Part shown: positions 56,865 to 64,000 of the stretch, piece after piece
Layout of the letters: each line of letters begins with the position of its first letter
How positions within the stretch are numbered: the first letter of the stretch is position 1
Position numbers and translations under genes: made by a program
Notes under the pieces: model-generated
Databases searched by the model: none
What the model saw: only the letters and a program-made list of their open reading frames with translations
Told to the model about the DNA's origin: nothing
Assembly: GCF_003131205.1 (NCBI RefSeq)
Contig: NZ_QFFY01000002.1
Span: forward strand, 62,001 to 126,000
Direction of reading: 5' to 3'
DNA: 64,000 bases
Origin: Occallatibacter savannae
GTDB taxonomy: Bacteria; Acidobacteriota; Terriglobia; Terriglobales; Acidobacteriaceae

Positions 56865-57511
56865 CAGGCCGAACTGACGGGAGAGCGAGTCCTTTCATGC
56901 TCGACGCCTATGAGCGGGAGCACGCCCGACACTAAAACCGGCCAAGGGTTTTTCCTAGTTGTTCGGTAGATGACTCCTGAGTAGAGTTGGCCGGCTGAAA
57001 GTAAGGCGGCTGCGCGAGCCGGAGAGGAGTGGCGACCAGTGATCAAGATCATGGATTTCAAATCAAAAGGAGCAACTCTCGATGTCCTTGCTCTTTCAAT
57101 CTTTCTTGTCGCAGCCCTGACGTTTGTCTGTTTGCTGCTTTGGCGCTGATCAGTCAAGCAGTGGGAGCCTGCCGCAATGATTCCCGAACTCACGATTCGC
57201 TATGGCCGACGATCTGCGGCCACAGTCTGCAGAGTGCTCCTCGGGTGGCCACAGATGCCCAAGCCGACTCTGAATTCACTGGTAGCTCCCACCTGATCCT
57301 CTGGTTTGCGGGCCAGTTCATCGATCACAGGAAAAGAAGCACCAAGGCGACCCGTATGGGTCGGCTCGACCGTACATGTTCCATTTGGACCCGCCGAGAC
57401 CAAGCAATCGCCTCGACGTATTCGAAACTGAGTCGAGGCTGGCTCTACCACGCTGCGGGCCGAGCTAGGCCGACGGGCCTGTACCGGGCAAGACGTCCCA
57501 GCAGGTACTGG
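56865..57511. other. Intergenic region, no gene recognised
   Basis: Open frames on the plus strand here (such as one from 57029) have poor composition and overlap the acidic small gene. No motif or repeat identified. Confidence 0.35.
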
Positions 57512-57757
57512 TTAGATCATGTCGTCCTCATCCTCGTCTTCGTCCTCATCGTCCTGGTCAGGGTGTTCATCGGTCGGCGCGCCGTCCCTGGACTTCAGCA
57601 TGAAGCCGAGCGCCGGGCCGAACTCGTCATCATCCATCACTCTGTCGCAATTAAGCATATGCTCTGACTGCCTTTTCTCATCTTCTTGGCTGATGTCCTC
57701 GCCGGTGATCACATATTTCAGCATCTGGAGAATCTCATCTCTGTTGATGTACAGCAT
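57512..57757 (-). CDS. Small protein with strongly acidic C-terminal tail
   Basis: Eighty-one residues (MLYINRDEILQMLKYVITGE, then DRVMDDDEFGPALGFMLKSR) ending in a run of Asp and Glu. The first part is helical. The ATG at 57757 is chosen over a GTG at 57781. Such tails occur in DNA mimics, metal binders and chaperone-interacting proteins, so the function is open. Some of the low-complexity tail (repeated GAT/GAA codons) may have grown by replication slippage. Confidence 0.5.
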   Translation of the reverse strand: MLYINRDEILQMLKYVITGEDISQEDEKRQSEHMLNCDRVMDDDEFGPALGFMLKSRDGAPTDEHPDQDDEDEDEDEDDMI

Positions 57758-58024
57758 CAGCTCAACAACCTCAGCCCGCACGGTGAGATGCGACAGGTAA
57801 AGCAGGTAGTTACTTTCAAAACATGATTAATGAACGGAGCATCCCGTCTGGCACGTGCATGGGGCAACCGCGAAGTGCTTCATTGCTGAAAGGCACCCTG
57901 CGTGATACACGAGATCAAACGTAAGCTTAGAGAACGATCAGCACAACTTGTGACGCACTTCTACCTCGGGAATGTCTGCCGTGTCGTTGTATACCCTATC
58001 AAAGTTCGTTATTCCCTCATATAC

Positions 58025-58304
58025 CTACATAGTCTTGTCAGCGCCAATTCCAGGGTTGTTGTAGCAGTCCCGCCATTCACCGTTCTCGGTCCGATAGATC
58101 AATTCTGAGTACCGGTACAACAGCGGAGGGAATTGCCGTTGCTTCCATTTGCGAATGGGTGACTGTCCACTGCTTACCTTTCCGTAGGACGGTGCTCCCA
58201 TCTTCAGGGATGGGGACTTCGCCCTTGGGATCCTGATCAATTTCTGCTGATTCTGGATCGCCGTTATATATAAACATCACTTCCTTTTCTGTAAAATCCG
58301 GCAT
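58025..58304 (-). pseudogene. Small gene with strong ribosome site but broken frame
   Basis: From an ATG at 58304 preceded by GGAGGTGTT the frame reads MPDFTEKEVMFIYNGDPESA and then KGKQWTVTHSQMEATAIP before leaving protein-like sequence and stopping at 58077. A +1 shift at about CCC-T near 58130 enters a second frame that reads PPLLYRYSELIYRTENGEWRDC and ends at 58025. The two halves form one sensible product, so a single-base indel, or less likely programmed frameshifting, is indicated. Confidence 0.5.
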
Positions 58305-58336
58305 AACACCTCCAGTTCTTCGGTGAGATGCGGCGT

Positions 58337-58360
58337 GGACCTAGGAGTTTTCCTAGGTCC
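58337..58360. repeat. Perfect 10-bp inverted repeat
   Basis: GGACCTAGGA, a 4-nt loop (GTTT) and TCCTAGGTCC. There is no following T run, so it is more likely a protein-binding or mRNA-structure site than an intrinsic terminator. It lies just upstream of the frameshifted small gene. Confidence 0.7.
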
Positions 58361-58484
58361 TTGCCGGATGACCAGCCAAAAGGAGGCATGCCATACGCCT
58401 CATATACCGGGAGTATCACCGTCAGCTCGATCCGTCGTCTTTAGGGTTAAGAATCGCCGACAATACCCCAGCAATCTCTAAAAG

Positions 58485-58742
58485 CGACTAGCCCAGCGGA
58501 CCCGAAACGATCGTTGGGGTGCGATGCCAGTGCTTCATCGCGAGTGTCGCCGTGCTCAAATGGCAAACCCGAGCCGAAGCTGGCTCCTGCTGCAAGTCGC
58601 AAACGCGAAGTGATTGGAGATTCCCAACGCGTGGCCATCGTGTTTCGCTGGTCCTGGGTGGCTGGAAAATGACCTCTGAGCTCGGAGGCGGCAATATGCG
58701 CAAGCTTCCTGAACGCCTGCCGCGTTCGTATCGGCCATCGAT
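58485..58742 (-). pseudogene. Chimeric remnant: receptor fragment fused to DNA ligase fragment
   Basis: On the minus strand, 58742-58698 encodes DGRYERGRRSGS, matching DGRYEPGRRSGS of the ligase at 32257. It runs directly into sequence matching the 3' part of the TonB receptor at 18566 (58697-58485; RLRLAAGASFGSGLPFE.G.TRDEALA). Compared with that receptor about 200 nt are missing between EALA and the segment ending SHPNDRFGSAG, then homology continues to the receptor's 3' end. It is a mosaic of two dead genes. Confidence 0.75.
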
Positions 58743-58878
58743 CCTTTGAATACCAGTGGGCTGAACTTTCAACGGAATATTGATTTCTAGCTGTTTATCT
58801 CCTCGCAACAGCCACAAAAAGTTCTTCACACAACACCATTTCCACGGCGTAAACTCGCGCGTAAGCTGGGTGTTCGCT

Positions 58879-59107
58879 ATGGCGGAGTATCAAATTTTCG
58901 CACCGCATGAATCGCGATGGAACTACCGATTCGATTTGCCCATACTGCTACGTAACAGTGGCGACGTCTACGTGGGAAGCAGATTTGGAGCGTGCTGAGG
59001 AAGCTCACAGGTGCGAGGCCACGCGGTTATTGGAATTCGGAACATTCCACAAAGCTCCATTCCGACAAACCTGGGTTGGGCCGAAAAGTCTGAGTGAAAC
59101 GAGATAG
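58879..59107 (+). pseudogene. Small Cys-rich (zinc-binding-like) protein, copy C, out of frame with its start
   Basis: The frame from 58901 reads HRMNRDGTTDSICPYCYVTVAT and later HRCEATRLLEFGTF, the same family as copies A and B. The likely ATG (58879, MAEYQ) is again 22 nt upstream in a frame shifted by one relative to the motif, exactly as in copy A. A shorter product could start at the internal ATG at 58907. Confidence 0.55.
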
Positions 59108-59338
59108 TGAAGTAGCGAGGATTCTTCAGTATTCGGGTCTCCATTGGCGAACAGAATTGTAGAACTCATCCGGCCCTAATCTGATTCCGCGAGCACTTCT
59201 TGAGCACCGCTTCTTCGCCGCGCGGGTTAAGACCGATCAGATGAAAGACCGTCTACCCAAGATCAGTAGTTTGACGTTTGTTCGCCAGTGCCGGCTCAAG
59301 GCGTCGCCGCACGATCATCGCTTCTGCCCCCCTGTCTT
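59108..59338. other. Intergenic region, no gene recognised
   Basis: Lies between the Cys-rich remnant and the right tRNA-Val repeat. No coding frame of quality. Confidence 0.4.
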
Positions 59339-59489
59339 TCTCACCTGTGGAACCGTCCGCGATTTCTCCAACTTCCTCGTGTATCGGCGTAGTTTGGCAG
59401 TCTCCGGCGCCTTGTAAGTTGTTGAAAGTACATTTCATTGAAGCCTTGACACGGAAGAGGTCGTTGGTTCGAATCCAATCGTGTCCCGA
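59339..59489 (+). repeat. Right copy of tRNA-Val 3'-fragment repeat (candidate att site)
   Basis: Direct-repeat partner of 8702-8836. Bases 59443-59489 are the 3' half of a tRNA-Val: anticodon loop TTGACAC (GAC at 59448-59450), variable loop, an intact T arm (GTTGG-TTCGAAT-CCAAT) and an acceptor 3' strand CGTGTCC. The 5' half, D arm and 5' side of the anticodon stem are absent, so the tRNA is not functional. The CCA is not encoded. Upstream ~100 bases are shared with the left copy. Confidence 0.75.
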
Positions 59490-59522
59490 TTTTGAGCAAT
59501 AGAGAGATCTTAGGTTAGACAG

Positions 59523-59553
59523 AGCCGCTGGAGAGCCAGCGGCTTCGTTTTTT
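59523..59553 (+). terminator. Rho-independent terminator after the tRNA-Val fragment
   Basis: AGCCGCTGG, a 4-nt loop and CCAGCGGCT form a 9-bp stem, followed by TCG and six T residues. Its place 34 nt after the tRNA 3' end suggests it was the terminator of the original tRNA-Val gene. Confidence 0.85.
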
Positions 59554-59646
59554 GTGGGCACCGGCTGGTGTGGACGCCGATTCTTCTTGGCGTTTTCGAT
59601 ACCAAGCTTGTTCTTGCAGCGACGAGCGGCGGCTGCTCTGGCTGGG

Positions 59647-60768
59647 TCAGATGCGCATGGGCATCAGGACGTAGCGGGAGCGGTATTCTGCGTCGGGGTC
59701 CTCGGGGCGGATCTGGCCGGCTGACTGGGAATCCTTGAACTCGAGCCGCACCTCACCTTCGTTCCCGAGTGCCTTCAGGAAATCGATGATGTAGGTCGAG
59801 TTGAAGCCGACCATAATCGGGTCGCCGGAGTATGGCGTATCGATGGTGTCCTCAGACTCGCCGCTTTCGGTCGACTGCGAACTGATCTTCAGCTCGTTCG
59901 ATTCGAGGCGCAGGCGGATGGCTCCCGACCGCTCGTCGGCGAACTGGGCCACGCGCTGGATGGCGCTGGATAGTTCGCTGGACCGCACCACGGCAAACTT
60001 GGTGTTGTCGCGGGGCATGACTGCCTCGTAGTTCGGGAATTGTCCGGAAAGCCTGCGGGTGCTCAGGGTGCGATGGCCGACCTTGAAGAACAAGGTGTGC
60101 TCGTCGTCGGCGAACTCCACCTTCTCCGCGTCCGTATTGGCGAGCAGGCCCTGGAGTTCCTGGAGCGCCTTGCGCGGAATGAGTACGCGCTTCTCGCCGC
60201 TGATGCCTTCCATGGTCTCGCCGGGTTTCTCGACGAACGAAAGCCGGTGCCCGTCTGTTGCGACCATGGCAATGGACTCAGCCTTCAAGACAAGCAATGC
60301 GCCGTTGAGGGTGTAGCGAGACTCTTCGTTAGAGATTGCGAAGATGGTACGAGCGATGAGGGTGCGCAGCGCAGCAACCGAGATGCTCGTTGATGCTACG
60401 GATGGGAACTCAGGGACCTGGGGGTAGTTCGCGCGCGCCATGCCGACCATCTTGGTGTTGGAGCGTCCGCTGCGGATCTGCACCCAGTGATTCTCGAGCA
60501 GCTTGATCGAGATATCGCCATCGGGGAGCAGCTTGATGTAGTCGTAGAGTTTGCGGGCAGGGATTGTGCAGGAGCCGGGCTTCTTAACCTTGACGGCGGC
60601 ACTGGTACGGATGGCCTGGTCGAGGTCGGTCGCGGTGATATTCAAGCGATCGCCGTCAGCCTCGATGAGGAAGTTCGACAGGATGGGGATCGTGGTCTTG
60701 CGTTCCACGACGCTCTGGGTCGCGGTCAGTTCCTTCACCAGTTCCTGGCGGCTTACGGTAATCTCCAT
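59647..60768 (-). CDS. dnaN: DNA polymerase III beta subunit (sliding clamp)
   Basis: The ring-shaped processivity factor of the replicative polymerase, acting at the fork in the cytoplasm. The protein starts MEITVSRQELVKELTATQSV, with LSNFLIEA, LYDYIKLLPDG and ending YVLMPMRI, all diagnostic of the three-domain clamp; the C-terminal MPMRI is the classical end. Length (373 aa) is normal with this start. The open frame extends to 60930 but the extra residues lack clamp character; another start at 60819 with GGAG upstream is possible. It is transcribed away from a candidate replication origin. Confidence 0.95.
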   Translation of the reverse strand: MEITVSRQELVKELTATQSVVERKTTIPILSNFLIEADGDRLNITATDLDQAIRTSAAVKVKKPGSCTIPARKLYDYIKLLPDGDISIKLLENHWVQIRSGRSNTKMVGMARANYPQVPEFPSVASTSISVAALRTLIARTIFAISNEESRYTLNGALLVLKAESIAMVATDGHRLSFVEKPGETMEGISGEKRVLIPRKALQELQGLLANTDAEKVEFADDEHTLFFKVGHRTLSTRRLSGQFPNYEAVMPRDNTKFAVVRSSELSSAIQRVAQFADERSGAIRLRLESNELKISSQSTESGESEDTIDTPYSGDPIMVGFNSTYIIDFLKALGNEGEVRLEFKDSQSAGQIRPEDPDAEYRSRYVLMPMRI

Positions 60769-61129
60769 CGCTGCCCCCTGTGCTGCCGGCTTCTCAACTT
60801 CCGTTTCCACGATCGGCATAGTTCCGCTCCACTCCAGCCCGCCGTCGCCCCCGCGGATCGGCTGACCTGGCCCCCCAATTGACGTCCAAGCTGCAGCGCC
60901 GCTTGGCCCAAGGCTACACCACGCACTCATCCCCGCGAAACGGCTGCTGTTTCTTGCATTCGATTTTATGCATCTTCAGGAACTGTTGGCGCGTGGAAAA
61001 CCGGGTATCTTCTCTGGATCGCAGGTCCCAACCATTCGCTCTAGAGATCGAACCTGGTGAGTGCTCACCGCGGGTGCCAGCGAGGCAAGAAATTTCACTC
61101 ACCCGATTCCCCTATCGGCGATACGGTTA

Positions 61130-61470
61130 GGTGGGGTTTTTAGAGATTCAATAAATAACAAAACCAGTAGTCCCCGTAGTTCTCTGCGGAAAAGTGGAAA
61201 CATAGATTATGTCTTTGGCTGTCAGGGTATTCGCGAGGGCTCTGATTTCTAAAACGCGCCTGTGGGATTCAGGGCAAATGGAAAAAGGGCCCGGCAGACG
61301 AGTTCTGCGGACCGGTTTTCCCACCGCTTTCACAAGCGGGATCGAAGACGCTGTGGATACGGCATGCGTTCTGTGCAAGATACGTCCTGGACCGCATCAA
61401 TACTGCTGTTCTCCGCGTCTTGTCATCCACAGTTGACGCCTCTTCCACAACCTCCACAAGCACGAGTTCC
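61130..61470. other. Candidate chromosomal origin: DnaA-box-like cluster with AT-rich stretch
   Basis: Between dnaN and folC, an AT-rich run (around 61145-61170) is followed by DnaA-box-like sequences: TGTGGATAC (61352-61360, reverse, 8/9 to TTATCCACA), TCATCCACA (61423-61431, 8/9), TCTTCCACA (61441-61449, 7/9) and ACCTCCACA just after. Position beside dnaN fits an origin, but box number is modest and the function is unproven. 60931-61129 shows nothing else. Confidence 0.4.
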
Positions 61471-61617
61471 GTTGCGGAAAGCTGGGCCCAAATCGGGCAC
61501 GTGTGGCACTGGAGAAGATCGTTGCGAAGCCCGGCATGTTGTCCGTATCACCCGTGGTGCCTAGCAAGTTCATCTGGAAGATAGAGTTTTCGTGCGGCTT
61601 CTATACTGAAGGCTGGT

Positions 61618-63003
61618 ATGTCTTACCAGTCCGCTATCGATCATCTTGCCGCCATGGCGCCGGAACTGGCCACGCAAACGGGCCAGCCGCGCCGTAAGTT
61701 CTCGCTGGATGAGATCGGTACGCTGCTGGCGGCACTGGGCAATCCGCATCGGACTTTCCCGTCAGTGCTGATTGCCGGAACGAACGGTAAGGGATCGACG
61801 GCGTCGACGCTGTGGTCGATACTAACGTCCTCGGGTCTACGCACCGGGCTCTACACGTCGCCACATCTCAGCCGGCCCAATGAGCGGATCCGGATCGACG
61901 GAGTTGAGATTGCAGACGAGGATTTCGCAAGCACGTTCTTTCGGGTTCGGTCTACCGCCCAGCGGCTGGTGGATGAAGGCAAGCTTGCGCAAGCTCCCAG
62001 CTTCTTTGAGGTGCTGACTGCGATGGCTTTTCTGCACTTTGCGGAACCGGCAATTGAGATCGCGGTTCTCGAGGTGGGGATGGGCGGCCGCCTGGATGCA
62101 ACGAACATCGTGGATCCGCTGATTTCGATCATCACCGATATATCGCTGGATCATATGGAGTGGCTGGGACCCACGATCAGCGACATTGCGCGCGAAAAGG
62201 CCGGGATCATGCGCCACGGCGGAACGCTGGTGACGCTGCCGCAGCACCCCGAGGCGAACCAGGTGATCGGCGAGGTGGCGACGTCGCTTTCGGTGCTCGG
62301 GGTCAGCGCGGTTCCGTTCCTGCCGGCAGGTGAGGCGCCGGGGCGTGCAGAGCTTGAGCCAGTCCAGAGCGCTTACAACCTGGAGGTTCTGGGTAAGCAG
62401 ATCGAAGTGGATTCCCCTTTGCGCGGCTCGCATCAGCACCGGAATGTTGCCTTGGCCATTGCAGCCGCGGTCGAGCTGGCTATCAGCCACGGGTTTCCGA
62501 TCACGGCGAAATCCATTGCGGATGGGATCCGGAATACCCGATGGCCGGGGCGTCTGGAGCGGGTGACCACGCCGGCTGCGGAAGGTGCTGCAACGCTGGA
62601 GTGGATCCTAGACGTCGCCCACAATCCAGCGGGTGCCTGGGCGTTGCGGGCAGGCCTTCGGAAGATGTTACCCAACCAGCAGCTGGGAACGCTGGTCTTC
62701 AGCTGTCTGCGGGACAAGCCGGTGGCGGAGATGGCGCAGATTCTCTTTCCGATCTTTGAACGCGTGATCTTTGCGCCGATCTACAGTTCGCGTGCGACTC
62801 CGATGCGCGATCTGATGGCGGCTGCAGCCTCCACCGGCACAAATGCTTCAGCCGCGGCATCCGTGGGCCAGGCAATCGACTTGGCGATTGAACAGACAAG
62901 AGAGCGGCCGGGCACGCCGATCGTGGTCTCCGGGTCTGTGTATCTGGTTGGGGATGTGCGGACCAGGCTGCTCGCCCGCCAGGCACAGTCGGTAAGCGCA
63001 TAG
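61618..63003 (+). CDS. folC: Dihydrofolate / folylpolyglutamate synthase
   Basis: Adds glutamate to dihydropteroate and to reduced folates, using ATP, in the cytoplasm. The ATP-binding P-loop GTNGKGS is at residues 54-60, followed by TSPHL, the Mur-ligase-like GMGGRLDATNI segment and DISLDHMEWLG, and later LDVAHNPAGAWAL. Length (461 aa) fits the family. It is followed after 10 nt by plsC on the same strand, so the two are probably co-transcribed. Confidence 0.93.
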   Translation: MSYQSAIDHLAAMAPELATQTGQPRRKFSLDEIGTLLAALGNPHRTFPSVLIAGTNGKGSTASTLWSILTSSGLRTGLYTSPHLSRPNERIRIDGVEIADEDFASTFFRVRSTAQRLVDEGKLAQAPSFFEVLTAMAFLHFAEPAIEIAVLEVGMGGRLDATNIVDPLISIITDISLDHMEWLGPTISDIAREKAGIMRHGGTLVTLPQHPEANQVIGEVATSLSVLGVSAVPFLPAGEAPGRAELEPVQSAYNLEVLGKQIEVDSPLRGSHQHRNVALAIAAAVELAISHGFPITAKSIADGIRNTRWPGRLERVTTPAAEGAATLEWILDVAHNPAGAWALRAGLRKMLPNQQLGTLVFSCLRDKPVAEMAQILFPIFERVIFAPIYSSRATPMRDLMAAAASTGTNASAAASVGQAIDLAIEQTRERPGTPIVVSGSVYLVGDVRTRLLARQAQSVSA

Positions 63004-63013
63004 GCCAGACTCC

Positions 63014-63778
63014 GTGACTCGACGACGACCTCCCGATCCGCTACCCCGATTGCACCGCTGGCGCACGAACGTGCTGCAGGCTCCGCTGTTTTTTCTGTAC
63101 ACAGGCTTATGCGGCAGCTGCTCTCTGTTCGCTTCTATGTGGGATAAGAGCGGGAGTCTTCAACACAGGATCGCGCAGACGTGGGCGCGCGGTTGCGTCA
63201 GGATCTCGGGTGCGCGTCTGACGGTCCGCGGCGCCGAGAACCTGCTGAAGCAGAGCGTTGCCGTGTACGCGGCGAACCACACGTCGTATATGGATACGCC
63301 AGTGATCTTTTCGACTCTGCCGTTTCAGTTCCGCATTCTGGCGAAGAAGGAATTGTGGACGATGCCCTTTATCGGCTGGCACCTAAATCGCTCGGGCCAG
63401 ATTCCGGTAGACACTGTCAGCCCGAACGCGACGGTTTCCAGTCTAGGAGCAGGCGTGAGGGCGCTCCGTTCGGGGATGCCGCTCTTTGTTTTTCCGGAGG
63501 GATCACGTACGCCCGACGGCACCATGCAGCCGTTCCTTGCGGGTGCGGCGTTTTTGGCCATCCGCGCCCAGGTGCCTCTGGTTCCGATCGCGCTGAGCGG
63601 CGTGTACGATCTGCTTCCGATCCACACGCGGCACTTCTATCCGGGAGAGATTAAGATGAGCGTGGGAGAGCCGATTTCGACGGTGGGCCTCACGATCCGC
63701 CAAACAGGCGAGCTCAATGCGCGGCTTCGGCACGCGATCGAGCAGCTGCGCGAAGAGGCATCGCTCGCGGTACGCTGA
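63014..63778 (+). CDS. plsC: 1-acyl-sn-glycerol-3-phosphate acyltransferase
   Basis: Acylates lysophosphatidic acid to phosphatidic acid in membrane lipid synthesis. The catalytic HX4D motif is NHTSYMD (H89, D94) and the phosphate-binding motif is FPEGSRTPDG (from 160). A hydrophobic N-terminal segment (LFFLYTGLCGSCSLF) anchors it to the inner membrane. It starts with GTG 10 nt after the folC stop, so co-transcription is likely. Length (254 aa) is normal. Confidence 0.92.
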   Translation: MTRRRPPDPLPRLHRWRTNVLQAPLFFLYTGLCGSCSLFASMWDKSGSLQHRIAQTWARGCVRISGARLTVRGAENLLKQSVAVYAANHTSYMDTPVIFSTLPFQFRILAKKELWTMPFIGWHLNRSGQIPVDTVSPNATVSSLGAGVRALRSGMPLFVFPEGSRTPDGTMQPFLAGAAFLAIRAQVPLVPIALSGVYDLLPIHTRHFYPGEIKMSVGEPISTVGLTIRQTGELNARLRHAIEQLREEASLAVR

Positions 63779-63816
63779 CAACACCTTCGCGCAACGATAA
63801 GGTTGCAGTTCATATT

Positions 63817-64000
63817 CTAGCGTGCTTCGATCTTGCCTGCGATCCGGTTGTACTCAGTCTTTGAAATGATGTGCTTCTTGACGAGCTCGTAGGAGTCGCC
63901 ATAGGGACGGTTATCGATGATGCGGCCGGCGGTCTCGTCGTCGATGCCATCGAGCGCACTCAGGTCCTTGATGGAAGCCTTGTTGATGTTTACGGTGCGT
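63817..64000 (-). CDS. ComEA-like helix-hairpin-helix protein, 3' end only
   Basis: The minus strand from the window edge to a TAG at 63817 encodes VNINKASIKDLSALDGIDDE then YELVKKHIISKTEYNRIAGK, a helix-hairpin-helix domain of the ComEA/UvrC type, which binds DNA non-specifically. Only the C-terminal ~60 residues are in the window. It converges on plsC with 38 nt between stops. Membership of the competence pathway cannot be judged from this piece. Confidence 0.75.
   Translation of the reverse strand, partial: RTVNINKASIKDLSALDGIDDETAGRIIDNRPYGDSYELVKKHIISKTEYNRIAGKIEAR

Noticed and set aside
57029..57667. Plus-strand open frame with a hydrophobic stretch
   Set aside because: The hydrophobic part is the complement of the GAT/GAA-rich acidic tail gene, and the remainder looks random.
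8702..59489. Interpretation as a prophage
   Set aside because: No capsid, portal, terminase, tail or lysis genes are present.
59253..59561. Minus-strand open frame containing a WIRTND-type segment
   Set aside because: It is antisense to the tRNA-Val 3' fragment; this kind of frame is a known annotation artefact of tRNA-derived sequence.
60769..60930. N-terminal extension of dnaN
   Set aside because: The added residues are Gly/Pro-rich and unlike clamp proteins; clamps begin at the MEITV-type segment.
1..64000. CRISPR array
   Set aside because: No regularly spaced direct repeats were seen anywhere, and no cas-like genes.

Overview
The window reads as chromosomal DNA of an acidobacterium, probably class Terriglobia. 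The evidence is three very large TonB-dependent receptors (two of the Oar-like 1100-1260 residue type with an N-terminal carboxypeptidase-regulatory domain), an orphan MacB/FtsX-type permease of the kind abundant in Acidobacteria, a Ser/Thr kinase fused to TPRs, a stand-alone PilZ protein and many short lineage-type proteins. This is inferred from gene content only; there is no rRNA to confirm it.

Layout. (1) 1-8.5 kb: a tyrosine recombinase cut by the window start, then a tight five-gene operon (SWIM zinc finger, DUF5691-like, MoxR AAA+ ATPase, DUF5682-like, CoxE-type VWA) with three 4-nt ATGA overlaps, related to E. coli yehL-yehM-yehP-yehQ. (2) 8.7-9.4 kb: a damaged 3' tRNA-Val fragment and an IS110-family remnant. 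(3) 9.4-17.1 kb, minus strand: an Oar-like receptor, a PIG-L deacetylase, an MFS transporter and a GH29-like enzyme, which look like a glycan uptake and degradation unit. (4) 17.1-26.6 kb: low coding density, a divergent receptor/beta-propeller pair, a secreted phosphoesterase, and many short duplicated or broken pieces. (5) 26.6-48.5 kb: a secreted propeller-lectin protein, a PilZ protein, a LigD-type DNA ligase domain, a recombinase pseudogene, a third large receptor, a berberine-bridge-type flavoprotein, a giant two-heme-motif HEAT protein, RlpA and small hypothetical genes. (6) 48.6-59 kb: a MacB/FtsX permease, a TPR kinase, an O-methyltransferase, a SnoaL-like protein, then a mosaic of gene fragments. 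(7) 59.4-64 kb: a second tRNA-Val 3' half with its terminator, then conserved housekeeping genes: dnaN, a DnaA-box-like cluster that may be an origin, folC, plsC and the end of a ComEA-like gene.

Main interpretation. The two tRNA-Val 3' fragments lie in direct orientation about 50.6 kb apart. They bracket a region rich in truncated genes, recombinase and IS remnants, and small duplicated modules. The right fragment still has a terminator and directly abuts housekeeping genes. This fits a genomic island, or tandemly accreted islands, inserted at a tRNA-Val gene. The intact tRNA would lie left of the window, and the recombinase at position 1 is a candidate integrase. Inside the island, pieces of the window's own genes (DNA ligase, a receptor, the beta-propeller leader) recur as short fragments, and two small protein families recur two or three times.
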